Shown piece after piece: positions 20,822-28,281 of a DNA stretch of 64,000 nt. The position numbers and the translations under genes are program-made. The stretch's first letter is position 1, and every line of letters starts with the position of its first letter. This DNA comes from Chromatiales bacterium (lineage in GTDB: Bacteria > Pseudomonadota > Gammaproteobacteria > SpSt-1174), in assembly GCA_014762505.1 (NCBI GenBank), contig JABURS010000043.1, positions 248,001-312,000 of the forward strand, in the 5' to 3' direction. Below the pieces are notes generated by a model. That model made no database searches. It was not told the origin of the DNA and was given only the letters and a program-made list of their open reading frames with translations.

Positions 20822-21844
20822 TCATTTCCAGCCGGCACGATCCATCAGCATCAGTGCCTCGGCATTCAGCTCGCCGAGCCTGCCCATGTTGACGGCGTCG
20901 GCCATGAACTGACCCCAGTCTTCCAGCGTATCGCTCCAGGCCACGCCTTCCAGCACCGGATATTCGTGGTTGGTCTCGGCATACCAGCGCTGGGACTCGG
21001 CCTTGCTCATGAACTCCAGCAGTTTGATGGCGTTGGCCTTGTTGCGGGATGCGGCCGTCACGCCGGCGCCGCTCACGTTGACGTGCGTACCGCGGTCTGC
21101 CTGGTTGGGCCAGAACACGCCGACCTTCTCCGCGGCCTCACGCTGGGTGGCATCCGAGCCGTTGAGCATCATGGCCAGGTAGTAGGTGTTGGCGATGGCG
21201 ATGTCGCAGCGACCGGCCGCGGCGGCACTGATCTGGTCGCGGTCACCCCCGCGCGGTGGCTGGGCGAAGTTGGCGACGAAGTCGCGGGCCCAGGACTCGG
21301 TGGTCTTGACGCCGTTGCTCGCGATCATCGAGGCGACCAGCGACTGGTTATAGATGTTGCTGGAGGAGCGGATGCAGATGCGGCCCTTCCACTTCGGGTC
21401 GGCCAGGGCCTCGTAGGTGGAGAGTTCGGCGGGGTCGACCTTGCCCTTCACGTACATGATGGGTCGGGCACGCAGCGACAGGCCATACCAGTAGCCATCC
21501 GGGTCGCGGTAGCTGGCGGGGATGGCGTTCTCGAGCACGGTCGATGTGATCGGCTGCAGCACGCCGGCCTCTCTGGCGCGGTGCAGGCGGCCCGCATCGG
21601 TGGTCAGCAGCAGGTCGGCCGGGGTGTTGCGGCCCTCGGACTGCAGGCGCTGCAGCAGGGCATCGGCCTTGCCGGTGACCAGGTTGACCTCGATGCCGGT
21701 TTCCTTGGTGAAGCGTTCCAGCAGGGGCTTGATGAGCTCTTCCTTGCGCGCGGAGTACAGGTTGACCTCTTCGGCCGCCTGGGCGGCGGCGCCAAACAGG
21801 CCCAGGGCCAGCAGACCGGCCAGCATCAGAAAACGACTACGCAT
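20822..21844 (-). CDS. fbpA: Ferric iron periplasmic binding protein
   Basis: A 340-residue Fe(III)-binding protein of the FbpA/FutA family. The signal peptide ends AAAQA (about residue 23). The mature protein begins EEVNLYSARKEELIKPLLERF, typical of the family. A region with clustered tyrosines (SNIYNQSLVASMI, NTYYLAMM) would supply iron ligands in the cleft. It is the first gene of fbpABC, with GGGAG before the ATG. A Fur-box-like sequence lies about 55-70 bases upstream, so iron repression is expected. Confidence 0.93.
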   Translation of the reverse strand: MRSRFLMLAGLLALGLFGAAAQAAEEVNLYSARKEELIKPLLERFTKETGIEVNLVTGKADALLQRLQSEGRNTPADLLLTTDAGRLHRAREAGVLQPITSTVLENAIPASYRDPDGYWYGLSLRARPIMYVKGKVDPAELSTYEALADPKWKGRICIRSSSNIYNQSLVASMIASNGVKTTESWARDFVANFAQPPRGGDRDQISAAAAGRCDIAIANTYYLAMMLNGSDATQREAAEKVGVFWPNQADRGTHVNVSGAGVTAASRNKANAIKLLEFMSKAESQRWYAETNHEYPVLEGVAWSDTLEDWGQFMADAVNMGRLGELNAEALMLMDRAGWK

Positions 21845-21897
21845 ACAACGACTCCCTGGTTGAATGAATGGTGTGGATCGTGGATAAAAGTCGTAAC

Positions 21898-21916
21898 GCG
21901 AATTATTATCATTTAA
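21898..21916 (-). promoter_or_regulatory. Fur-box-like site upstream of fbpA
   Basis: Read on the minus strand, this AT-rich site contains AAATGATAATAATT and matches the 19-base Fur consensus at about 13 positions by hand alignment. It stands out in GC-rich surroundings and lies 54-72 bases before an iron importer. Confidence 0.65.
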
Positions 21917-21970
21917 TGATTTGGTGGCGTCAAGGGGGGCGTATCACCCGGTACGCTGACTCCCAGACGG

Positions 21971-21994
21971 AAAAAGCGGCCACGAGGGCCGCTT
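21971..21994 (-). terminator. Intrinsic terminator after the anti-sigma gene
   Basis: Arms AAGCGGCC and GGCCGCTT around a 5-base loop are followed on the minus strand by TTTTT. It ends the sigma/anti-sigma operon 30 bases after the stop. Confidence 0.85.
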
Positions 21995-22024
21995 CGATGC
22001 TCGGTATGCGGGTTGTGAGGCGGC

Positions 22025-22717
22025 TCAGACCTTGATGTAGGTCCAGCCGTCGCGCATCCGCTCGATGATGTGCTCCACGGCAGAGGGCGCGGTATGGGTC
22101 CTGGGCAACAGCACCACGTCGACGCCGGCGCGCTCCAGGTGGCGGATGGCGGTGTCGCAGGCAATGAACTGGAGTTCCTCGTGCTCGGCCATCATGGCCA
22201 ACACGCGCTGGCCGTAGGGGGAGCCGCCCGCGCGCAACATGTGCAGTCCCTCGCTGTTGGCCACCACCTCGATCTGCACGCCCTGTTCGCGGTATTCCTC
22301 GAGCAGCGACTCGGCACGGTCGAGCGTGGCCTGCATCTTGGCCGGTTCGGCCGTGGCGATGTGCAGGAGGATGCGCGGTGCCTGTTCCGCCGTCGCCACC
22401 TGCTGCAGGGGGCTGGTGCTGTGATGGTTGGCCAGCCAGCCGCCGGAAAAGCCCAGTGAGATCAGCAGGGCGGCAGCGACGCCGAAGGCCGCCAGGCGCT
22501 TGCGCGGATGGTTCGTGTCGACGACCTCGCGGCGAGGTGCCTCCACCCCGTCATAGGCATGGCGCACGAGGTCCTTGAGGTTGCGCAGCTCGACGTACTC
22601 GGCGCGCAGGGCCGGGTCCTTTTCCATGTCGAGCAGGAAGGCGTCACGCTCCTGGTGGCTGAGTTCGCCATCCAGGTAGGCATGAATACGCGCTTCGTCG
22701 CGAACACTCTCGGTCAT
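22025..22717 (-). CDS. Transmembrane anti-sigma factor with periplasmic DsrE-like domain
   Basis: A 230-residue protein. Residues 1-60 look like a short cytoplasmic anti-sigma domain (EARIHAYLDGELSHQERDAFL), without the zinc-binding HxxxCxxC. One membrane helix lies at about 75-96. Residues 115-230 form a DsrE/DsrF-like domain (ILLHIATAEPAKMQATLDRA, GVQIEVVANSEGLHML, FIACDTAI with Cys187), which would face the periplasm. Its ATG overlaps the sigma stop (ATGA), the normal arrangement for a cognate pair. The DsrE half is clearly similar to the secreted protein encoded divergently at 23679, including the Cys. A sensor role for this domain is inference. A terminator follows. Confidence 0.75.
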   Translation of the reverse strand: MTESVRDEARIHAYLDGELSHQERDAFLLDMEKDPALRAEYVELRNLKDLVRHAYDGVEAPRREVVDTNHPRKRLAAFGVAAALLISLGFSGGWLANHHSTSPLQQVATAEQAPRILLHIATAEPAKMQATLDRAESLLEEYREQGVQIEVVANSEGLHMLRAGGSPYGQRVLAMMAEHEELQFIACDTAIRHLERAGVDVVLLPRTHTAPSAVEHIIERMRDGWTYIKV

Positions 22718-23277
22718 TTAACCCTCCTCAGATGAGGTCTGCCCGCCTCGGTGGCGGCGGCTGCAGGCATGTACAGATCGGTGAGAAACCCGGTCAGGGC
22801 GCGACGGGCCCGACACAGGCGGCTCATCACCGTCCCAACCGGGATGTCGAGTATCTCGGCCGTCTCGGCGTAGGCAAAGCCTTCGAGATCCACCAGTGTG
22901 AGCACCTCGCGCTGGCCAATGGGCAGTTTGCCCACGGCGCGGCGTACACGGTTGACGATCTCCTGGCTGGTCATCTCGACTTCGGGGCAATTCTCGCAGA
23001 CGAACATCTCGTCGTCGATCTCCACCCCGGGCTTCTGCCGGCGCAGGTGTTCCCGCCAGGTGTTGCTGAGGATGGCGCTGAGCCAGTGCTCGAGCTTGTT
23101 GCCATCACGCAGCTGGTGGCTCTTCTGCATGGCCTTGATCAGGGTGTCCTGTACCAGGTCGTCGGCCAGCATGGGGTCGCCACACCAGGCCAGGGCCATG
23201 CGGTACAGCCGCGTTCGACTGGCCTCCAGTTTCTTCTTGAACGTGCGCGTCGCACAGATGTGCTCGAGTACTTTCAT
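22714..23277 (-). CDS. ECF-type RNA polymerase sigma factor
   Basis: A 187-residue extracytoplasmic-function sigma factor. Region 2 is at about residues 20-85 (RMALAWCGDPMLADDLVQDTLIKAM, then LEHWLSAILSNTWREHLR). Region 4 is at about 110-165 (LPIGQREVLTLVDLEGFAYAETAEILDIPVGTVMSRLCRARRAL), which binds the -35 box. The last 20 residues are a basic tail. It is followed directly by its anti-sigma factor. A candidate promoter GGAATA-N16-CATCAT lies just ahead. The same motif lies ahead of the divergent DsrE-like gene, consistent with autoregulation and a shared regulon. Confidence 0.93.
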   Translation of the reverse strand: MKVLEHICATRTFKKKLEASRTRLYRMALAWCGDPMLADDLVQDTLIKAMQKSHQLRDGNKLEHWLSAILSNTWREHLRRQKPGVEIDDEMFVCENCPEVEMTSQEIVNRVRRAVGKLPIGQREVLTLVDLEGFAYAETAEILDIPVGTVMSRLCRARRALTGFLTDLYMPAAAATEAGRPHLRRVK

Positions 23278-23294
23278 CTCTCCACCTACCCTGC

Positions 23295-23322
23295 ATGATG
23301 CGTCGCCGGTTTTCTCTATTCC
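23295..23322 (-). promoter_or_regulatory. Candidate ECF promoter of the sigma operon
   Basis: Minus strand: GGAATA (23322-23317), 16 bases, CATCAT (23300-23295). The start site would fall about 11 bases before the sigma ATG, with a GGTGGAGAG ribosome site between. Both hexamers and the spacing match the copy at 23582-23609. Confidence 0.6.
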
Positions 23323-23581
23323 CGCTCTTGTGCGTGCATGGCTAGCGCGATGGCGGTTTTGCGACGTGGTTTGTCTGTCGGTGACTTCAGTAGTGGCGTA
23401 TTTCCTTTGCCAGCGAACGAGTCTACCGCCAGCGGCGTCGCATCGAAAGAAACAGAAGTATGTAAGAAACTTCTAATCTTCTAAGACTCCTTCGATATGG
23501 CGGTGTTTTTTCTGCTTTGAGTAACGAGAGCGTGATTGTTGCGATTCACCTGTGGCAAGGATGGCGTGTCGAGCAAGGAAA

Positions 23582-23609
23582 GGAATATTTGTGATCCGGC
23601 GTGCGTCAA
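23582..23609 (+). promoter_or_regulatory. Candidate ECF promoter of the DsrE-like/porin genes
   Basis: GGAATA (23582-23587), 16 bases, CGTCAA (23604-23609). The spacing equals that of the minus-strand copy, and both spacers contain CCGGCG. It would give a leader of about 60 bases before the 23679 start. Confidence 0.6.
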
Positions 23610-23678
23610 TTCGTCGTGGATGCAGAACAGCGCATGCATGTACGCCAGGGAAATCATCAACAACAACAGAGGCAGACA

Positions 23679-24134
23679 ATGAAACGCCACACCTTTTTCG
23701 CTGCGTTTTTCGCAGTGTTCTTGATTGCTGTCAGCGGTGCGTCGAGCGCTTTCGCAGCAGAGACCTCCTCCAAGCCATTCGCCGAAAAGCATGTCGTGCT
23801 GCAGATATCGGACGAAGATCCCTTCAAGCAGACGCTCGTGCTCAATGTGGCCAACAACCTCATCAAGCACTACGGTCCCGACAAGGTCGACATCGAGATC
23901 GTGGCCTTTGGGCCTGGTCTGAGATTGCTGTTTTCCGATAACGCAAACAGGGGGCGCATTGGCGATCTTTCACAGCAGGGGGTGCGGTTCGCCGCCTGTG
24001 AAAACACGATTGCCAACATGTCGCGCATCCTGGGCGAAGAACCGGTGTTGAACGACAAGGCCGTGCGGGTCTCTGCCGGCGTGGTGCGCATCCTGGATCT
24101 TGAGGCCGATGGGTACACGCTGATTCGTCCGTGA
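23679..24134 (+). CDS. Secreted DsrE-family protein
   Basis: A 151-residue periplasmic protein. The signal peptide ends near residue 27 (VSGASSAFAAE). The mature part is a DsrE-like alpha/beta fold: HVVLQISDEDPFKQTLVLNVANNL, VDIEIVAFGPGLRLLF, then GVRFAACENTI with Cys107. Cytoplasmic relatives carry persulfide on such a cysteine; a periplasmic role is not established. It is homologous to the periplasmic half of the anti-sigma factor encoded divergently, with the motif F-x-A-C-[DE]-x at the same place. The start MKRHTFF is chosen for the signal peptide; the open frame extends upstream without one. A porin follows. Confidence 0.8.
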   Translation: MKRHTFFAAFFAVFLIAVSGASSAFAAETSSKPFAEKHVVLQISDEDPFKQTLVLNVANNLIKHYGPDKVDIEIVAFGPGLRLLFSDNANRGRIGDLSQQGVRFAACENTIANMSRILGEEPVLNDKAVRVSAGVVRILDLEADGYTLIRP

Positions 24135-24200
24135 TCCAGGCTCGGGTTCTGCGCGCATATGCAGAGAAGGAAAAAGAAAAATATTGGGGAGTTAGATTTC

Positions 24201-25574
24201 ATGTTGAAAGCAAAAAGACTGGCTGGCGCGATGGCGCTGGCCCTGGGGATGGCCGCGGCAGGTCAGGTGCAGGCAGCGAACTGGGTGATGTTGCAGGGTA
24301 CGGAGGCGGATGGCATGGGCGAGCGGGCGAAGCTGTGGGGATTCCTGCAGCCGACCTATCGCTCCACTGACGGTACCGTGCTGCCTGCAGGACCATGGGA
24401 AGGGCAGCCCATGCAGCCCAACATGATTCCCACCGACCTGAGTTCGGATTCGCAGTTCCAGCTGTTGCGAGCCCGCATCGGCGTACGTGGCGTGGCAATG
24501 CCGATCGACAGCAAGGTGAATTATTTCCTGCTGGCGGAATTCGGTGACAACGGTATTACAGCCGGCAAGGGCGGGGCGGGCGTGATCTCCGATGCCAGCG
24601 TGACGCTCAATCACATTCCGGGTGCGCGCGTTCGCCTGGGTCTCTTCAAGACGCCGATGAGCGAGGAGATCTTCCAGGGCGTGGGGACGATGGACTATGT
24701 CAACTTTACCGCCTTTACCGATCAGCAGCTCAACGAGCGGCACCTGCCAACCGATGGGTTGGCGCCCTGTAATGCTGCAGCCGATGATGCATATCTGCGC
24801 TATTGCGAGGAGGGCAACACCTTCAGCGACTTCGGTGCGGCTCGCGATACCGGGGCCATGGTCTTCGACGCCTTCCGCCGTGGCGACTGGGAGCATACCT
24901 ATGCCGTGATGCTCGGCAACGGCAGCGGTGTGAACGCCGGGAATACCGATGACAACCTCGATACCCGTGCCTACTGGTCATCCGAGTGGATCTTCGGCGG
25001 TCAGGGGCCGCGTCGCGAGGGCTGGAAGCTCTATGCCTGGATGCATGACGGCAAGCGTACCGTGCTTGACAGTGTGCAGCTGGCCGCAGGCAACCGGGTC
25101 GAGAACGAATACGACTACGAGCGCTCCGGTGTGGGTACTACCTACCGTCGTGGCAAGTACCGTTTCTTCGCCGAGTACAACCAGGCCGAAGGCATGATCT
25201 TCAACGGTACCGACGGCGGGGCCGTGGCGGGTTCGGTGAATAACGCGGGCACCGCGGTATCCACCTTAAATCTCCTGCCGGAGGACAAGGCGAACGGTTA
25301 CTACCTCGATTTCGGTTACAAGATCACACCAAAGGTCGAGCTGGATGTGCGCTATGACGTGCTGAATCGTGGTACGGAGACCGACGTGGAAGAGCGTAAG
25401 TTCGAGACCGTGACACTCGGCGCCCAGTACTTCTTCAACCGCAAGTCGCGCCTGATCGTGAACTACGAGATGCGTGACCTGGAAGCACCCAATCTGCCGG
25501 CCAATGCCGTGCCGAACCAGATCGGTGAGGCCATCGATGATCGCCTGTCCGTCCAGGTCTTCATGGTCTTCTAG
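24201..25574 (+). CDS. Outer-membrane porin (phosphate-selective OprO/OprP-like barrel)
   Basis: A 457-residue barrel. The signal peptide ends GQVQA. Alternating strands are visible throughout (SKVNYFLLAEFG, ARVRLGLFKTPMSEEI, KYRFFAEYNQAEGMIF, KVELDVRYDVLNRG). The C-terminal residue is Phe (LSVQVFMVF), needed for BAM insertion. The GLFKTPMSEE region resembles phosphate-selective porins O and P, but the solute is not known. GGGAG lies 10 bases before the ATG. It lies 66 bases after the DsrE-like gene with no terminator between them, so both are probably expressed from the ECF-type promoter. A strong terminator follows. Confidence 0.85.
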   Translation: MLKAKRLAGAMALALGMAAAGQVQAANWVMLQGTEADGMGERAKLWGFLQPTYRSTDGTVLPAGPWEGQPMQPNMIPTDLSSDSQFQLLRARIGVRGVAMPIDSKVNYFLLAEFGDNGITAGKGGAGVISDASVTLNHIPGARVRLGLFKTPMSEEIFQGVGTMDYVNFTAFTDQQLNERHLPTDGLAPCNAAADDAYLRYCEEGNTFSDFGAARDTGAMVFDAFRRGDWEHTYAVMLGNGSGVNAGNTDDNLDTRAYWSSEWIFGGQGPRREGWKLYAWMHDGKRTVLDSVQLAAGNRVENEYDYERSGVGTTYRRGKYRFFAEYNQAEGMIFNGTDGGAVAGSVNNAGTAVSTLNLLPEDKANGYYLDFGYKITPKVELDVRYDVLNRGTETDVEERKFETVTLGAQYFFNRKSRLIVNYEMRDLEAPNLPANAVPNQIGEAIDDRLSVQVFMVF

Positions 25575-25636
25575 GATTCAAGGCTCCTGCAAGCGATAAG
25601 AAGAACCTGCGTAATCAGGGTATGGCAGTGACGTTG

Positions 25637-25661
25637 ACCCCGGGCTTCCGGGGTTTTTTTT
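25637..25661 (+). terminator. Intrinsic terminator after the porin gene
   Basis: ACCCCGG and CCGGGGT arms around GCTT are followed by eight T residues. Confidence 0.93.
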
Positions 25662-25679
25662 GCCCGGATATTTTTTAGT

Positions 25680-25740
25680 CACAGAGCACACAGAGGAAGA
25701 ACAAAACCCGGTCATCTCTGTGTCCTCCGTGACCTCTGTG
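25680..25740. repeat. REP-like imperfect inverted repeat (CACAGAG family)
   Basis: Arms at 25680-25696 and 25724-25740 are inverted copies matching at 14 of 17 positions, rich in CACAGAG/CTCTGTG. The unit is non-coding and intergenic. CACAGAG/CTCTGTG inverted units of this look are scattered through many proteobacterial genomes; membership is inferred from appearance only. Confidence 0.55.
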
Positions 25741-25784
25741 GCGTTCAGACTCTCACACTTCACACCTCACGCCATACCCAGGTG

Positions 25785-28103
25785 TCAGGCCAGGGTGCCG
25801 GGCGTGTACTCGAAGAGTTGCGGGCGCGGCATGGGGCGGGCGAACAGGTAGCCCTGGTAGGCATCGCAGCCGGCGGTCTCGAGGAAGTGATGCTGCTCCT
25901 TCGTCTCCACTCCCTCGGCGATGATCTCGAGATTGAGGGAGTGCCCCATGGCGATGATGGCGTGGATGATGGCGGCATCGCTGGGGTTGAGCAGCACATC
26001 GCGGACGAAGGAGGTGTCGATCTTGACCTGGTCCAGCGGCAGGCGCTTGAGGTAGGAGAGCGAGGAGTAGCCGGTGCCGAAGTCGTCCATGGAGAAGCGC
26101 AGCCCCAGTTCGCGCAGCTGGTGAATCTTCCCCGCGATCTCCTTCGGGTCACCCAGCACCACGGTCTCCGTGAGTTCCAGCTTGATCAGCCGCGGGTCGA
26201 CACCGGTCTCTTCCAGGATGCGTGTCACGCGCTGGATGTAATCGTTCTGGTGGAACTGACGGGCGCTGACATTGACGGCGATGCTGCGCGGCGGTTGCGG
26301 CTGATGCCGGTTCCAGTCGATGGTGGTGAGGCAGGCGTGCTCAAGGACCCAGTCACCGATCGGGACGATGAGGCCGGTCTCCTCGGCCAGCGGGATGAAG
26401 GTGGCGGGCGAGACCGGCGCCTCGTCGGCAGGCAGCCAGCGCAACAAGGCCTCGGCACCGATGAGATTCCCGGAGCGGTCGATCTGTGGCTGGTAGTGCA
26501 GTTCGAGTTCGTCGTTTTCCAGGGCATTGGCCAGGGTCGCCTCGAGCGAGGCGCGTTGCTCGACCACGCGCTGCATGCGCGGGTTGAAGAAGACGGCGGT
26601 GTTGCGTCCCGCCGACTTGGCGGCATAGAGGGCCATGTCGGCCTGTTTGAGCAGGTCTTCCAGCGGCGTACCCTGTCCCTGGAACAGGGTGATGCCAATG
26701 CTCGGGGTGATGCGGTAGGCGCGTATCACGCCGAGGTCATAGGGCTCGCTCAGGTGATGACGGATCTTTTCCGCAATGTCTTCCGCCTGCCGGGTCGCGG
26801 TTGTCGCGTTGCTGTCCAGGGCCTCGAGCAGGATGACGAACTCGTCGCCGCCGAGGCGGGCGATGGTGTCGACCTCGCGCACCAGCATGCGCAGGCGCTG
26901 CGCGATCTGCACCAGCAGGGTGTCGCCGGCGTCGTGTCCGCGCGTGTCGTTGAGCGTCTTGAAACGGTCGAGATCGATCATCAGCACCGCGCCGCGATCG
27001 CCGGAACGGTTGCTGGTGGCCAGGGCATGAGCCAGCCGGTCGTGCAGCAGGCGGCGGTTGGCCAGGTGCGTGAGCGGATCGTAGAAGGCCAGCTGGTGGA
27101 TGCGGCGCTCGGCGTCCTTGCGGTCGGTGATGTCGGAGAAGGCCGCCACGTAATGCGTGGTCTCGCCGGCATCGTTGCAGACCTCGCTGATGGAGAGCCA
27201 TTCGGGGTAGACGCTGCCGGACTTGCGCCGGTTCCAGATCTCGCCTTCCCAGTAGCCGCGCTCGTGGATGGCCCGCCACATGTCGGCATAAAAGGCCGGG
27301 TCGTGACGCCCCGACTGCAGGATGCGCGGGGTCTGGCCGACAACCTCTTCCGGGGCATAGCCGGTGATGCGGGTGAAGGCGCGGTTGACCTGCTCGATGC
27401 GGCCATCGCGGTCGGTGATCATGATGCCTTCCTGCGACTCGAAGGCCACGGCAGCAATGCCCAGGCGCTCCTCGCTCTGCTTGCGACGGGTGACGTCCGT
27501 GTGCGTGCCCATCACCCATTCGGGACGGCCGTCGGCGTCGCGGGTGATCACCTGGCCGCGATCGTGTATCCAGACCCAGTGTCCCTGCCGATGGCGCATG
27601 CGGAACTCGATGTCGTAATGATCCAGCTCGCCGGAGAAGTGGCGCTGGAGCAGTTGCTCGGCACGGGGGAGGTCGTCCGGATGCGTGAGGCGGCGCCAGG
27701 TCTCGATGTCCGTGGGTTCGAGTTCCTCCAGCGTGTAGCCAAGGATGCCGGCCCAGCGCTCGTTGAAGATGGTCTGGCCGGTGAGGACGTTCCATTCCCA
27801 GGTCCCGGCACGGGTGCCATCGATGATGGCCGCCAGGCGCCGTCGCTCATCGCCGAGTGCCTGGCGCGCCTCGTCGGTGTGGCGGGACTCGTGGCGGACC
27901 ATGAGGTACACGAACAGGATGGAGAGCAGGACGAAGACGAGGCCCTTGGTGCTCTGCACATGACGCATCTGTTCGATACTCAGAGGCGCCAGGCTCACGA
28001 CCCAATCGGACAGCAGGATCCAGCCCGTGCCGAACAGGCCGTAATACAGGGCGCAGCGTCCGGCGATGCCGAGGCGATGTAGCAGGATCGGGCTGGGTAT
28101 CAT
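25785..28103 (-). CDS. PAS-PAS-GGDEF-EAL cyclic-di-GMP protein
   Basis: A 772-residue membrane protein that can in principle make and break c-di-GMP. Two N-terminal hydrophobic segments (GRCALYYGLFGTGWILLSDWVV and GLVFVLLSILFVYLMV) precede two PAS domains (about residues 75-190 and 200-320). The GGDEF motif is intact (ARLGGDEFVIL), and an RxxD inhibitory site lies exactly five residues before it (REVD). The EAL domain keeps EALLRW, NVSARQF, ELTET, DDFGTGYSS, KID and EGVET. Both activities therefore look possible. The start at 28103 is chosen because the longer frame runs into the divergent gene. PAS ligands are not predictable. Confidence 0.93.
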   Translation of the reverse strand: MIPSPILLHRLGIAGRCALYYGLFGTGWILLSDWVVSLAPLSIEQMRHVQSTKGLVFVLLSILFVYLMVRHESRHTDEARQALGDERRRLAAIIDGTRAGTWEWNVLTGQTIFNERWAGILGYTLEELEPTDIETWRRLTHPDDLPRAEQLLQRHFSGELDHYDIEFRMRHRQGHWVWIHDRGQVITRDADGRPEWVMGTHTDVTRRKQSEERLGIAAVAFESQEGIMITDRDGRIEQVNRAFTRITGYAPEEVVGQTPRILQSGRHDPAFYADMWRAIHERGYWEGEIWNRRKSGSVYPEWLSISEVCNDAGETTHYVAAFSDITDRKDAERRIHQLAFYDPLTHLANRRLLHDRLAHALATSNRSGDRGAVLMIDLDRFKTLNDTRGHDAGDTLLVQIAQRLRMLVREVDTIARLGGDEFVILLEALDSNATTATRQAEDIAEKIRHHLSEPYDLGVIRAYRITPSIGITLFQGQGTPLEDLLKQADMALYAAKSAGRNTAVFFNPRMQRVVEQRASLEATLANALENDELELHYQPQIDRSGNLIGAEALLRWLPADEAPVSPATFIPLAEETGLIVPIGDWVLEHACLTTIDWNRHQPQPPRSIAVNVSARQFHQNDYIQRVTRILEETGVDPRLIKLELTETVVLGDPKEIAGKIHQLRELGLRFSMDDFGTGYSSLSYLKRLPLDQVKIDTSFVRDVLLNPSDAAIIHAIIAMGHSLNLEIIAEGVETKEQHHFLETAGCDAYQGYLFARPMPRPQLFEYTPGTLA

Positions 28104-28200
28104 GCAAGCTTGCCGGTGTAGTGGGCCGGACTGGTAGTGGCCTCGGCCCGGCGTGAGTGTATGCGGGGAGTATATACATATCCTGCCCCGGGTATCAGCG

Positions 28201-28225
28201 CCACACGGCTTGAGCCGCCGTGTGG
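28201..28225. promoter_or_regulatory. Inverted repeat between divergent c-di-GMP genes
   Basis: Perfect 9-bp arms CCACACGGC and GCCGTGTGG flank TTGAGCC in the 178-base divergent region. A TATATACATA stretch beside it (28172-28181) may be a -10 for the minus gene. An operator serving both genes is possible. Confidence 0.45.
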
Positions 28226-28281
28226 TATCGCGTAGTTTCAGGCTCAGTAGAGACGGCTGATTACAAGGGGTGGTTCCAGAC

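Larger units (their letters stand above)
23278..23678. other. Divergent control region of the ECF sigma / DsrE-porin locus
   Basis: About 400 bases hold no gene. Near each end is a copy of GGAATA-N16-CRTCAW pointing outward. The middle (23430-23520) is AT-rich. No terminator or known riboswitch was recognised. Confidence 0.6.

Noticed and set aside
25782-28082. 766-codon open frame antisense to the GGDEF-EAL gene
   Set aside because: The sense frame carries complete PAS, GGDEF and EAL motifs; the antisense protein has none.
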